Source of the DNA: Amycolatopsis japonica
GTDB taxonomy: Bacteria; Actinomycetota; Actinomycetes; Mycobacteriales; Pseudonocardiaceae
Direction of reading: 5' to 3'
Assembly: GCF_000732925.1 (NCBI RefSeq)
Contig: NZ_CP008953.1
Span: 682,001-746,000, forward strand
DNA: 64,000 nt
A program made the translations under genes and the position numbers. The notes beneath the pieces were generated by a model. It was not told where the DNA came from and ran no database searches. It worked only from the letters and a program-made list of their open reading frames with translations. Of the stretch, positions 17,027-25,120 are shown one piece after another. The first letter of the stretch is position 1. The number at the start of each line of letters is the position of its first letter.

Positions 17027-17827
17027 TTGCTCGCGCGGCAACGACAGGCGGTGATCCTCGAGGAGGCGCGCCGGACCGGGGCGGTCCGGGTCAGCGATCT
17101 CGTCGTGAGGCTCGGCGTTTCCGATATGACGGTGCGCCGCGACCTCGACGTGCTCGCGAGCCGGGGCCTGGTCGAAAAGGTCTACGGCGGCGCCACCTCC
17201 ATCGTCGGCAAGAGCACCGACGAACCCGGTTTCGAGGCCAAGTCCGTGCGCCAGCGCGCGCAGAAGGAGGCCATCGCCGCGCTCGCCGCCGGGCTGGTCC
17301 GGCCGGGCACCGCGATCGGCATCTCCGCCGGCACCACCACTTGGACGCTGGCCAGGGCACTCGACGAGGTCCCCGGCCTGACGATCGTCACGAACTCCAT
17401 CCAGGTCGCCGACGTGCTGCGCGGCGCGAACCAGCCGGATCGCACGGTCGTCCTCACCGGCGGCGTCCGCACCCCGTCGGACGCGCTGGTCGGGCCGGTC
17501 GCCGTGCAGAGCCTGCGGTCGCTGCACCTGGACGTCGTCTTCCTCGGCGTGCACGGGATGGCAGACGGCCCCGGGTTCACCACGCCGAACCTCACCGAGT
17601 CCGAGACCGACCGCGCGCTGGTCGAGGCGGGCCGCAAGCTGGTCGTGCTGGCCGACCACACCAAATGGGGCATCGTCGGGATCTCCACCATCGCCGGGCT
17701 CGAAGAGGCCGACGTCGTCGTCTCGGACGACGGTTTGTCCGACAACGCAAGGGAAACGCTCATCGAGCAGGCGGGTGAGCTGATGATCGCCGAAACGGCG
17801 GAGACGGCTGAGGCTGAAGAAGCGTGA
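17027..17827 (+). CDS. DeoR-family transcriptional regulator, probably of galactose genes
   Basis: A 266-aa sugar-responsive repressor: N-terminal DeoR HTH (ARQRQAVILEEARRTGAVRV, MTVRRDLDVLASRGLVEKVYGG, about 1-60) and C-terminal DeoRC sugar-phosphate sensor domain (GISAGTTTWTLARAL, VLTGGVR, LGVHG, VVLADHTKWG). The start is TTG 17027 after GGAGGCG. The stop overlaps the galT start by four bases, so it likely controls galT in response to a sugar phosphate. The AT-rich stretch upstream (16975-17010) fits a promoter between it and the divergent VOC gene. Confidence 0.9.
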   Translation: MLARQRQAVILEEARRTGAVRVSDLVVRLGVSDMTVRRDLDVLASRGLVEKVYGGATSIVGKSTDEPGFEAKSVRQRAQKEAIAALAAGLVRPGTAIGISAGTTTWTLARALDEVPGLTIVTNSIQVADVLRGANQPDRTVVLTGGVRTPSDALVGPVAVQSLRSLHLDVVFLGVHGMADGPGFTTPNLTESETDRALVEAGRKLVVLADHTKWGIVGISTIAGLEEADVVVSDDGLSDNARETLIEQAGELMIAETAETAEAEEA

Positions 17828-18906
17828 AGCGCACGGTTAGGCACCTGGCCGACGGCCGGGAGATCATCTATTTCGACGCACCGGGCGCGCCCGAACGCAC
17901 CGCCGAGGACACGCGTGACCTGCCCCAGGTCGCAGCCGCGTCGGAGATCCGGCGTGACCCGCTGACCGGCGAATGGGTCGCGATGGCCGCGCACCGGCAG
18001 ACACGCACCTACAAGCCGCCCGCCGACCTGTGCCCGTTGTGCCCCACCAAACCCGGGAAACCCAGTGAGATCCCGGAGCCGGACTACGACGTCGCGGTGT
18101 TCGAGAACCGGTTCCCTTCCTTCGCCCGCAACGTCCTCGGTGATTCGTCCACAGTGGATGGAGCGGGGCTGGTGCCGGTCGCGCCGGGTGTCGGCCGTTG
18201 CGAGGTCGTCTGCTTCACCAGCGACCACGACGGTTCTTTCGCCGGGCTGACGGCGAAACAGGTCCGCGCGGTCGTCGACGCCTGGGCCGACCGCACCGCC
18301 GAACTGTCCGCGATGGACGGTGTCGAGCAGGTCTTCCCGTTCGAGAACCGCGGCGAAGAGATCGGCGTGACCCTGCACCATCCGCACGGTCAGATCTACG
18401 GTTACCCGTTCGTCACGCCGAAGACCGAGCGCCTGCTGGAGGTCGCCCGCGCCTACGAGGCGGAGCACGGCCGTCCGGTGATGGGAGACGTCCTGGCCGC
18501 CGAGCGGGCGTCCGGGGAACGGGTCGTGGTCGCGGGTGAGCACTGGACGGCGTTCGTGCCGCCCGCCGCGCGCTGGCCCGTGCAGGTCCAGATCGTGCCG
18601 CATCGCCAGGTGCCCGACATCCCCGCGCTTTCCGACGCCGAGCGTGACGACTTCGCCGACGTCTACCTCGAAGTTCTCCGCCGCTGCGACGGGCTTTACG
18701 ACCGGCCGCTGCCCTACATCGCGGCCTGGAACCAGGCGCCCGCCAAACGCGACCGCGAACTCGGCTGGCTGTACCTGGAGGTCTTCTCGGTCCTGCGGTC
18801 CAAGGACAAGCTGAAGTACCTGGCGGGTTCGGAGTCCGGGATGGCCGTGTGGATCAACGACGCCACGCCCGAGCAGATCGCGGACAGGCTGCGCGCCACC
18901 CGCTGA
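17824..18906 (+). CDS. galT: Galactose-1-phosphate uridylyltransferase
   Basis: A 360-aa enzyme of the Leloir pathway that exchanges UMP between UDP-glucose and galactose-1-phosphate. It has the catalytic HPHGQIYGYP motif with nucleophilic His188 (HPH at 186-188) and a zinc-binding CPLC (Cys70, Cys73). FENRFPSFARNV and the late HRQVPDIPAL are also family patterns. The GTG start overlaps the DeoR gene stop. galK and galE are not in the window. Confidence 0.93.
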   Translation: MKRTVRHLADGREIIYFDAPGAPERTAEDTRDLPQVAAASEIRRDPLTGEWVAMAAHRQTRTYKPPADLCPLCPTKPGKPSEIPEPDYDVAVFENRFPSFARNVLGDSSTVDGAGLVPVAPGVGRCEVVCFTSDHDGSFAGLTAKQVRAVVDAWADRTAELSAMDGVEQVFPFENRGEEIGVTLHHPHGQIYGYPFVTPKTERLLEVARAYEAEHGRPVMGDVLAAERASGERVVVAGEHWTAFVPPAARWPVQVQIVPHRQVPDIPALSDAERDDFADVYLEVLRRCDGLYDRPLPYIAAWNQAPAKRDRELGWLYLEVFSVLRSKDKLKYLAGSESGMAVWINDATPEQIADRLRATR

Positions 18907-18978
18907 CAGGGCCATACTCATGTGCGATGCACAGCTTTGGCTCAGGAACTTCTCAGGACCATCCCGCAAGGTGAAGAC

Positions 18979-20394
18979 ATGACCGAGAACGACGCCGAGA
19001 AGGCGCGGCCCGCCGGCGATCGGCCGGACGCGGAGCAGAGCGCGAACTGGGCGGCTCAGCCCGCGCCGCAGCAGCCCGACGCGACCGGCCTCGGCGGCCA
19101 TGCCACTCCGCACACCGGAGCGCAGCAGGCCTACCCCGCGGAGCAGCAGTACAACCCGTGGTCGCCTCAAGCCCAGGCCCAGCAGACTCAGACCCAGGAA
19201 CACCAGGCCCAGGGCCAGTACACCCAGGGTCACCAGATCCCCGGCCAGCAGACGCCGTTCACCCAGCCGGGTCCGTCGGTCTACGCGGTCCCGCAGCAGC
19301 GCCAGGCGCAGAAGTCCACCTCGGGCAAGCTGCTCGCCGGTGTCGCGGCGATCGCGCTCGTCGTCGGCGGGGTCGCGGGCGGCACGGTCGGCTACCTGAC
19401 CGGTGACGGGTCCGGCGGTTCCGCGGTGAACGCGCTCGACGCGCCGAAGCCCGCCCAGCAGACGGGCAACCTGCCCGCCGGTTCGGTCGAGTCCGTGGCG
19501 CAGAAGCTGTCGCCGAGCGTGGTCGAGCTGCAGGTCTCCGGCCGCTCGGGGGCGGGCGAGGGCTCCGGCTTCGTGCTCAGCACCGACGGTTACGTGCTGA
19601 CCAACAACCACGTCGTCGAGGTCGCCGCCGGTGGCGGGCAGATCCAGGCGGTGTTCCAGGACGGTAAGAAGGGCACGGCGACCGTCGTCGGCCGCGACCC
19701 CACGACGGATATCGCCGTGGTGAAGGTCAGCGGCGTCAGCGGCCTGACCCCGGTGGAGCTCGGCCGGTCCGACGATCTGCGGGTCGGGCAGCCGGTGGTC
19801 GCGATCGGTTCGCCGTTCGAGCTGACGGGCACGGTCACGTCGGGCATCGTCAGCGCGCTGAACCGGCCGGTGAGCGCCGGTGGCAACGGCGACCAGACCA
19901 CGGTCATGTCGGCGGTGCAGACCGACGCGGCGATCAACCCCGGCAACTCGGGCGGCCCGCTCGCGAACATGGCGGGCCAGGTCATCGGCATCAACTCGGC
20001 GATCTACAGCCCGAAGTCCGCGCAGGGCCAGGGCGGCGAGAGCGGCGGCAACGTCGGCATCGGTTTCGCGATCCCGATCGACCAGGCGCGCCGCACGGCC
20101 GACGACATCATCAACACCGGCCAGGCCACGCAGACCTTCATCGGCGCGCGAGTGCAGACGGCGCCGACCGGTGGCGCGCAGCTCGGTGAGATCACGCCGG
20201 GCAGCCCGGCGGAGAAGGCGGGCCTCAAATCCGGCGACGTCGTGACGAAGCTGGACGACCGGTCGATCCCCAACGCCGACGCGCTCGTCGCCGAGATCCG
20301 CACCAGGGCGCCGAACGACAAGGTGAAGTTCACCCTCAGCGGTGACAAGGTCATCGAGGTGACCCTCGGCGGCCAGCCCGTCACGCCGAACTGA
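18979..20394 (+). CDS. HtrA/DegP-like membrane-anchored serine protease with PDZ domain
   Basis: A 471-aa protein. I start it at ATG 18979 (MTENDAEK), which has GGTGAAG just upstream. Residues 1-113 are cytoplasmic, rich in Gln/Pro with repeated QAQ/TQxHQ words. A TM helix follows (about 116-140), then a trypsin-like domain with His211 (TNNHVVE), Asp244 (TTDIAVV) and Ser324 (PGNSGGP), and a PDZ domain (about 380-465; GSPAEKAGLKSGDVV). This is the architecture of actinobacterial PepD/HtrA proteases that degrade misfolded envelope proteins. In mycobacteria the MprAB pair regulates pepD, which makes the MprAB-like pair nearby suggestive. A hairpin terminator follows. Confidence 0.92.
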   Translation: MTENDAEKARPAGDRPDAEQSANWAAQPAPQQPDATGLGGHATPHTGAQQAYPAEQQYNPWSPQAQAQQTQTQEHQAQGQYTQGHQIPGQQTPFTQPGPSVYAVPQQRQAQKSTSGKLLAGVAAIALVVGGVAGGTVGYLTGDGSGGSAVNALDAPKPAQQTGNLPAGSVESVAQKLSPSVVELQVSGRSGAGEGSGFVLSTDGYVLTNNHVVEVAAGGGQIQAVFQDGKKGTATVVGRDPTTDIAVVKVSGVSGLTPVELGRSDDLRVGQPVVAIGSPFELTGTVTSGIVSALNRPVSAGGNGDQTTVMSAVQTDAAINPGNSGGPLANMAGQVIGINSAIYSPKSAQGQGGESGGNVGIGFAIPIDQARRTADDIINTGQATQTFIGARVQTAPTGGAQLGEITPGSPAEKAGLKSGDVVTKLDDRSIPNADALVAEIRTRAPNDKVKFTLSGDKVIEVTLGGQPVTPN

Positions 20395-20399
20395 AGACG

Positions 20400-20422
20400 C
20401 TCGGCCGCAGTGCGCGGCCGAG
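20400..20422 (+). terminator. Terminator after the HtrA gene
   Basis: Perfect 9-bp stem CTCGGCCGC/GCGGCCGAG with a 5-nt loop, six bases after the protease stop. Confidence 0.7.
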
Positions 20423-20462
20423 ACCAACTCCGGCTCGAACCCCCAGCGGGCCGGACCTCGGA

Positions 20463-20503
20463 GGCCACGTGCGACCGGCTGCCAATCCCGGTCGCGCGTG
20501 GCC
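20463..20503. terminator. Second hairpin, probable bidirectional terminator
   Basis: Arms GGCCACGTGCGACCGG and CCGGTCGCGCGTGGCC pair over 15 of 16 positions and are followed by a short T-run (CCTTTTA). It lies between the HtrA gene and the convergent membrane-protein gene and could stop transcription in the plus direction. Confidence 0.65.
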
Positions 20504-20508
20504 CCTTT

Positions 20509-20739
20509 TATTGAGGGGTAGGGCAAACATGTCGTGTCGGGTGACGTGTCCGTGAAGGCCTCCTTCCCTACGCTCAAGGTAGTGAAGGAGCCCTTCACAC
20601 CTTCCCCAAGTACGTGAAGGACCCCTTCCTTGCGCTAGACGCAAGGAAGGGGTCCTTCACGTACTTCAGGCAGGCAAGGGTGACGGCAGGGTTCCGACAC
20701 AGAGGCGTGACCACGCCACATTTGCCCTACCCCTCAATA
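20509..20739. repeat. Palindromic MITE-like element with 19-bp inverted ends
   Basis: The ends are a perfect 19-bp inverted repeat, TATTGAGGGGTAGGGCAAA (20509-20527) and its complement (20721-20739). Inside, a perfect 27-bp inverted repeat (20608-20634 and 20640-20666) with a 5-nt loop forms a very stable hairpin. A related word GTGAAGG(A/C)...CCTTCAC occurs again just left of it (20570-20599). There is no protein gene inside. This looks like a non-autonomous mobile or REP-like element. The right end reaches the last codons of the convergent membrane-protein gene. Confidence 0.75.
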
Positions 20740-21147
20740 ACGCGCCTTCCGCCTGAAGAACACGGTCACGAGCACGCCGAGCCAGACGACCGCCAGGGTG
20801 ACGAGCAGGCCCGTGACGGTGTCGGCGTCGTGCAGGCCCGGATTCCGAGCGCCGCCGAAAGGCCGCCACAGCAACGGGAACGCGAGCAGCGTCAGGACAC
20901 CGGTGAGCACCGCGCCCGTCTTCACCGGTGTCTTCCATCGGTCCGGGAGGAACCTGCTCAGCGCGAAGCCCACGGCGCCGACGAGCGGCGCGATCAGCAG
21001 ATCGTGGACCAGAGGACCGCCGGCGAGCCAGCCGAGCGTCCCGAAGACGTCCGGGCGCAGCGGGAACGCGTACTCGGAGAACAGCACCGCGCCCCACGCG
21101 AGCGCGGCGAGACCGGGCAGGAACAGCAGCAACCGCAACGTCTTCAC
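20734..21147 (-). CDS. Small multi-TM membrane protein
   Basis: A 137-aa protein starting at GTG 21147 that overlaps the stop of the upstream molybdopterin oxidoreductase gene (GTGA). It has four hydrophobic segments (LLLFLPGLAALAWGAVLF, LIAPLVGAVGFAL, GAVLTGVLTLLAFPLL, TVTGLLVTLAVVWLGVLVTVFF) and a basic C-terminus. I do not recognise a family. Translational coupling suggests it assists or anchors the oxidoreductase. Its 3' codons lie within the right end of the palindromic element. Confidence 0.7.
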   Translation of the reverse strand: MKTLRLLLFLPGLAALAWGAVLFSEYAFPLRPDVFGTLGWLAGGPLVHDLLIAPLVGAVGFALSRFLPDRWKTPVKTGAVLTGVLTLLAFPLLWRPFGGARNPGLHDADTVTGLLVTLAVVWLGVLVTVFFRRKARY

Positions 21148-22211
21148 AGCGTCTCCAAGCGGGTGACCCATTTCGTCTGCAGGACGCCGGGCCGGTTCGG
21201 GGCGATGATCCGGCACGGGAAGCCGTGGTCGGCGTCGAGCACCTCGCCGTTGAGTTCCAGCGCCAGCAGGGTGAGTTCGTCAGCGGTGTGCTCGCCGGGG
21301 AGATCGCTGATCCCGTACGGCCCCGCCTTCTCCAGCGAGAACACGCGGACCGGCGTGCCCGGCGTACTTCCGGCGTGCCGCAACAACTCCGGCAGCGAGA
21401 CCCCGTTCCAGCGGGCGGACTCGCTCCAGCCCTCGACGCACGCGATCGGCAGTTCGGCCGAAGTCCTCGGCAGGGCGCGGAGTTCCTCCAGCGAATAGGT
21501 TTTCGTGCCGCTCGGGGTCACCACCGAGAGCCGCCAGTTCGGGTCTTTCGCCGCATCCAGGACACCGGCCGCCGCGGCGGTCCGGTTCACCGGCAACCCC
21601 TGCGGGCCTTTGCCGCTCCGCCACGACAGCCCGGAAACGGTGCGCAGCAGAGGAACCGTCGCTCCGGCGGTCGCCACGACCGCGACACCGGCGGCCAGCC
21701 AGGTCGCGCGGAGGAAGGCGCGCCGCGAGGGTTCGGGCTTCGTCGTGAGCGAGCGGCGGACGATGGGGAGCTTCACCGCGATGTGCACCAGGATCGAGCC
21801 GATCGCCACCCACGCGACCGCGTAGTGCAGCTGCGGGAAGTAGAAGTTCCACGGATAGTTCTGCGCGACGTTGAACAGGCCGGTGACGAGTTCGAAGAAC
21901 GCGGCAGCGGAAAGCACGAGGATCGACAGGCGTTCGAGCGCGTGCGGCAGCGAACGGATCACCGGGCGTTCGAAGAGTTTCGGGTAGACACTCCAGAGTT
22001 TGGCCAGCAGCAAGGGAATCGACGCGATCCCGGAGATCACGTGTGTGCCCTGCGTGACCCGGTACAGCCAGACCGGACGGCTCGGCCAGCCGAACCACGA
22101 CGGTGGATGCTGGATGAGATGGCTGATCAGGCCGGTGACGAAACACAGGGTGAACGTGACGGCGAGGGCGAGCCCGATCCGGGACGTCACGCGCTCCGAA
22201 GGCGTGTTCAT
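21144..22211 (-). CDS. Membrane-bound molybdopterin-dependent oxidoreductase (sulfite-oxidase fold)
   Basis: A 355-aa protein starting at ATG 22211 after GGAGAAAGC. Residues 1-150 hold four TM helices with His residues in a cytochrome-b561-like layout (HLIQH, GTHVISG, QLHYAVAW, LVHIAVKL), so a haem is possible. Then comes SRRAFLRATWLAAG, a twin-arginine motif at 162-166 in front of a fifth hydrophobic helix. The C-terminal domain is a sulfite-oxidase-type molybdopterin domain with the Mo-ligand Cys258 in PIACVEGWS and HGFPCRIIAPNR. It probably works outside the membrane on an unknown substrate. It is in one operon with the next membrane protein and three upstream genes. Confidence 0.85.
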   Translation of the reverse strand: MNTPSERVTSRIGLALAVTFTLCFVTGLISHLIQHPPSWFGWPSRPVWLYRVTQGTHVISGIASIPLLLAKLWSVYPKLFERPVIRSLPHALERLSILVLSAAAFFELVTGLFNVAQNYPWNFYFPQLHYAVAWVAIGSILVHIAVKLPIVRRSLTTKPEPSRRAFLRATWLAAGVAVVATAGATVPLLRTVSGLSWRSGKGPQGLPVNRTAAAAGVLDAAKDPNWRLSVVTPSGTKTYSLEELRALPRTSAELPIACVEGWSESARWNGVSLPELLRHAGSTPGTPVRVFSLEKAGPYGISDLPGEHTADELTLLALELNGEVLDADHGFPCRIIAPNRPGVLQTKWVTRLETL

Positions 22212-22816
22212 GCTTTCTCCAGACAGGCGAACCAGCGGTGGCCGTGGCTGGTGGACCAGGCGACGCGGAACGCGGTACGGGCGGCGAGGTCCGCGATCGC
22301 TTCGACCCCGACCCACGCCCAGGTGAACCAGGCGCCGTCGTCGGGGCGCAGGCGGACCCGGTCCTGGCGGAGGCCGCGGCCGGGCGGGTCGAGTTCGACG
22401 AGCACCGTCCCGCCGGTGGTGATCAGCTCCGCCATCCGCGTCAGGAGGCGGTGCGGATCACCGCCGATGCCGATGTTCCCGTCCGCGAGCAGGACATGCC
22501 GCCAACGTCCTTCGCCGGGGAGCCGGTCGAAGACGTCGCGGTGGAGCGCGGCGGCGCCCCGGTCGTGCGTGAGCCGCACGGCGGTGGCGGAGATGTCGAC
22601 CCCGAGCGAGGCGACGCCGCGTTCGGACAGCCCGGCGGTGAGCCTGCCGGGGCCGCAGCCGACGTCGAGGGTCGGGCCGTCACAGGCGTCGAGGAGGACT
22701 TCGTCGCCTTCGCAGGGGATGGCTGTCCAGCGGTCCACCGGCAGGTCGACGCGTTCACCGGTCGCCAGTTCCAGCCAGCAGCGGTGGCCGAGCAGGCCGC
22801 GGTCGAAGGCGGTCAC
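22208..22816 (-). CDS. Class I SAM-dependent methyltransferase
   Basis: A 202-aa protein with Rossmann motif I LDVGCGPGRLT (about 50-60) and the downstream acidic GVDIS. It ends four bases into the oxidoreductase start and begins overlapping the DUF2064 gene. In this operon it lies between glycosyltransferase-type enzymes and a molybdoenzyme; the substrate is not evident. HGHRWFACLEKA at the C-terminus is a pattern I have seen in this operon-linked subgroup but cannot tie to a function. Confidence 0.8.
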   Translation of the reverse strand: MTAFDRGLLGHRCWLELATGERVDLPVDRWTAIPCEGDEVLLDACDGPTLDVGCGPGRLTAGLSERGVASLGVDISATAVRLTHDRGAAALHRDVFDRLPGEGRWRHVLLADGNIGIGGDPHRLLTRMAELITTGGTVLVELDPPGRGLRQDRVRLRPDDGAWFTWAWVGVEAIADLAARTAFRVAWSTSHGHRWFACLEKA

Positions 22817-23457
22817 CGGACTTCGGCCACCGCTCGGGCGAACCGGCCGTGCGGTGCCACCTCGGCGACACGTCGTGCGTCCGCGATCGTGTCCACATCG
22901 GACAGTGTGGGCAGCTGCCCGGGGTGCAGCCCCACGTCCGCCAGTGCGCGCAGGGTCTGCCGTCCGGTGTCGTCACGCGACATCGGGACCCCGGCGAGCG
23001 CCTTGGCGTGTAACGGATCCTTGAGTCCCAGTGCCCACCAGCCACCGTCTTCGGCAGGCCCGAGGACGGAATCTTCGGACCTGTTCGCCGCTGCCGCCAG
23101 GAGCGCCGGAGTGACCTGAGGCGTGTCCATGCCGATCTGCAGGACCGGCTCCCCGGGGCGAGGGGCGTCCGTGTGCGCGTTGACAAGCCGGATATCGAAA
23201 CCTTCACCGCGCTGGGAAATCACGTCGGCTTTTCGGAGTGCTGTGGCGATTTCCATGCCGCGGGCAGCCTTGCCGAGGTCGCCGGTCATGGCGACGACCA
23301 CGCGTGCGTCCGGGGTCCGAAGGGCGGCATCGAGGGTGTCGAGCAGTGAGGCGGCCGCGATCTCGGCAGCTTGTTCCGGTGTCGCGGGCGGGCACAGCCG
23401 CGTTTTCGCGAAACCGGGCACGGGCGCCTTGGCGACGATCAACAGACAGAAGGTCAT
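22813..23457 (-). CDS. DUF2064 (TIGR04282-type) glycosyltransferase-like protein
   Basis: A 214-aa protein that opens MTFCLLIVAKAPVPGFAKTRL, the hallmark of the nucleotidyl/glycosyltransferase-like DUF2064 family, with IGMDTPQVTPALL and GPAEDGGWWALGL. The fold is that of a GT-A transferase. ATG 23457 overlaps the stop of the GT2 gene, and its own stop overlaps the methyltransferase gene. The acceptor is unknown. The pairing of GT2 with DUF2064 enzymes is common in actinobacteria and cyanobacteria. Confidence 0.85.
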   Translation of the reverse strand: MTFCLLIVAKAPVPGFAKTRLCPPATPEQAAEIAAASLLDTLDAALRTPDARVVVAMTGDLGKAARGMEIATALRKADVISQRGEGFDIRLVNAHTDAPRPGEPVLQIGMDTPQVTPALLAAAANRSEDSVLGPAEDGGWWALGLKDPLHAKALAGVPMSRDDTGRQTLRALADVGLHPGQLPTLSDVDTIADARRVAEVAPHGRFARAVAEVR

Positions 23458-24119
23458 CGGCTCAGCACCCGTCCGAAATCCCGCGTGGCGCGCAAGGTTC
23501 CTCGGAGTGAGCCGGAGACCTTCGACTTCGTGCCCTTGGCGCGTTCGCCGTAGGACACGTCGAATTCGGTGACCCGCCAGCCCGCGCGCTTCGCCTTGAT
23601 CAGCAGTTCGAGCGGATAGCCGAAGGCGCGATCGGTGACGCCGAGATCGAGCAGCGCCTGCCGTCGGACCGCCCGCAGCGGCGCGATGTCCCGGACGGGC
23701 AATCCCTTGTGCCGCAACAGCGACGAGATCAGCGCGTTTCCGGCTCTGGCGTGCCACGGCCAGACTCCCGGCCCGGTCGGCACCCGTCGCCCGACCGCCA
23801 GATCCGCGTCCGCGAGGCCGTGGACGAGCATCGGCAGTTCGGCGAGATCGAGAGAACCGTCGGCATCGGCGAAGCAGACGACGTCCGCCGTCGCCGCTTC
23901 CAACCCAGTGTGCACGGCGGCCCCGTAGCCGCGCCGGGGTTCGTGGACGACCTTCGCCCCGAGCCCGGCCGCGATCTCGGCGGAACCGTCCGTGGAGCCG
24001 TTGTCGACGACGATCGCCCGATACCGCTCGGGCAACGCCGCCAGTACGCCGGGCAGGGCACCGGCCTCGTCGAGACAGGGGAGCACGACGTCAACCTGGT
24101 CATCGTTCACGCAAAGCAC
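23454..24119 (-). CDS. Family 2 glycosyltransferase
   Basis: A 221-aa GT-A enzyme: DVVLPCLDEAGALPGVLAAL, VVDNGSTDGSAEIAAGLGA, and the metal-binding DADGSLD. It is the polyprenyl-phosphate-sugar-synthase-like subgroup without a membrane tail. It is the first gene of a five-gene minus-strand operon with ATGA overlaps. The start is GTG 24119 or GTG 24110. A tandem 11-bp repeat box (24184-24205) lies 65 bp upstream. The sugar donor and acceptor are unknown. Confidence 0.85.
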   Translation of the reverse strand: MLCVNDDQVDVVLPCLDEAGALPGVLAALPERYRAIVVDNGSTDGSAEIAAGLGAKVVHEPRRGYGAAVHTGLEAATADVVCFADADGSLDLAELPMLVHGLADADLAVGRRVPTGPGVWPWHARAGNALISSLLRHKGLPVRDIAPLRAVRRQALLDLGVTDRAFGYPLELLIKAKRAGWRVTEFDVSYGERAKGTKSKVSGSLRGTLRATRDFGRVLSR

Positions 24120-24183
24120 GTTAAGTCCGAGATGGACGGACGAAAACCCTTGCCGTGCTTACCGAATCATGACGTCGGCGAAG

Positions 24184-24205
24184 TTCTTACCGAGTTCTGA
24201 CGGAT
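24184..24205 (+). promoter_or_regulatory. Tandem 11-bp direct-repeat box, copy 1
   Basis: TTCTTACCGAG directly followed by TTCTGACGGAT, eight of eleven positions identical. Head-to-tail 11-bp repeats are the usual binding pattern of OmpR/PhoB-type regulators. The 19-mer CTTACCGAGTTCTGACGGA (24186-24204) recurs exactly at 28707-28725. Here it lies in the gap between the CopC-like gene and the GT2 operon start. Confidence 0.5.
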
Positions 24206-24255
24206 CCCGCGCCCGGCCCGCAGGGCGGCCGGGACGGGGCTAAGGTGCCCGGCCG

Positions 24256-24783
24256 TCACGGTTTCGCGATCCGCCTCGCCACGAACGCCCCGGCGAGCGC
24301 GACCAGCGCCGCCCCGGCGATCCACGGCCACACGGGCACGTTGTCGTCCGCCACAGCGGTCTCGGTCCGCACCTTCGGGGCGGCGGCCGTCCCCAGACCC
24401 GCCGTGGTGAGCGTAAACGGGACGGAACCCGACACGGGGTGACCGTCCGCGGAAACCACGCGGTACTTCACCGTGTAGACGCCGGCGGAGCCCAGCGCTC
24501 GAAGGGGGGCGGACAGCTTCTCTCCGGTGACCACAGGCGGTCCGCCTTCCCAACGCGACGTGCCGTCCGGACCGAGAACGGCCAATTCGGTGAAGCCGCG
24601 GTCGAGCGGTTCGTTGAACACCAAGGTGACGGCGGCGGGCGCGGAAGCGAGCGAGGCGTCCTTCGCCGGATCACTCGAAACGAGCACGCTGTGCGCCATC
24701 GCGGGTTGGGCGCCGGCGAGCGCCATGAACAGCACCGAAACGGCCATCACGGCATTTCGCACCGATGACGGGAAAAGCGGCAT
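24256..24783 (-). CDS. CopC-domain copper-binding/resistance protein, membrane anchored
   Basis: A 175-aa exported protein: Sec signal peptide (about 1-30, AQPAMA cleavage), mature N-terminus HSVLVSSDPAKD with the copper-binding His1 typical of CopC, a beta-sandwich domain with VKYRVVSADGHPVSGSVPFTL, and a C-terminal TM helix (WPWIAGAALVALAGAFVARR). It faces away from the CopD gene across a 337-bp spacer. Role: periplasmic-side copper binding and delivery (family knowledge). Confidence 0.9.
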   Translation of the reverse strand: MPLFPSSVRNAVMAVSVLFMALAGAQPAMAHSVLVSSDPAKDASLASAPAAVTLVFNEPLDRGFTELAVLGPDGTSRWEGGPPVVTGEKLSAPLRALGSAGVYTVKYRVVSADGHPVSGSVPFTLTTAGLGTAAAPKVRTETAVADDNVPVWPWIAGAALVALAGAFVARRIAKP

Positions 24784-25120
24784 GGTCGGGTCCTCGCAAT
24801 CGCGTCGGTGGACCGGGAGTGGACGCCCATGGTGGGCGACGGAATGGTCGGACGCGTTGCGGTGGAGAGGGTTCGTGCGACAACCGTGTTAACGAAAACT
24901 CACCGCTTCTGACGAAGAAGCACTCGAAATCGGACAGGCTTCACTCGTTCGGCGGCACGGGCCGGGCATTCGGCGGAGGAATTCACAGCCGGACGGAGTC
25001 ATCGGGCCGGGTTCCTTTACCTGGGCTTCATGTGACGATCATGCCAGGTAACGCGGCAGCTGGTTTTCTTCTCGCCCATCGAGCCGTTCCCCATTTCTCC
25101 TTCGTAGGAGAGGACTATTC
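24784..25120. other. Divergent promoter region of the copper cluster
   Basis: A 337-bp gap between the divergent CopC gene and the Pro-rich/CopD/cupredoxin genes. It holds CTCACCGCTTCTGACGAAG (24899-24917), an imperfect relative of the boxes at 24184 and 28705 with one base less spacing. No gene is supportable here. AGGAGAGGA precedes the GTG at 25121. Confidence 0.45.

Noticed and set aside
17182..20598. A 1138-codon open frame on the minus strand opposite the DeoR regulator, galT and the HtrA gene
   Set aside because: It lies opposite three well-supported genes and is open only because of the high-GC codon bias. It has Arg/Gly/Ala-rich low-complexity sequence without a domain.
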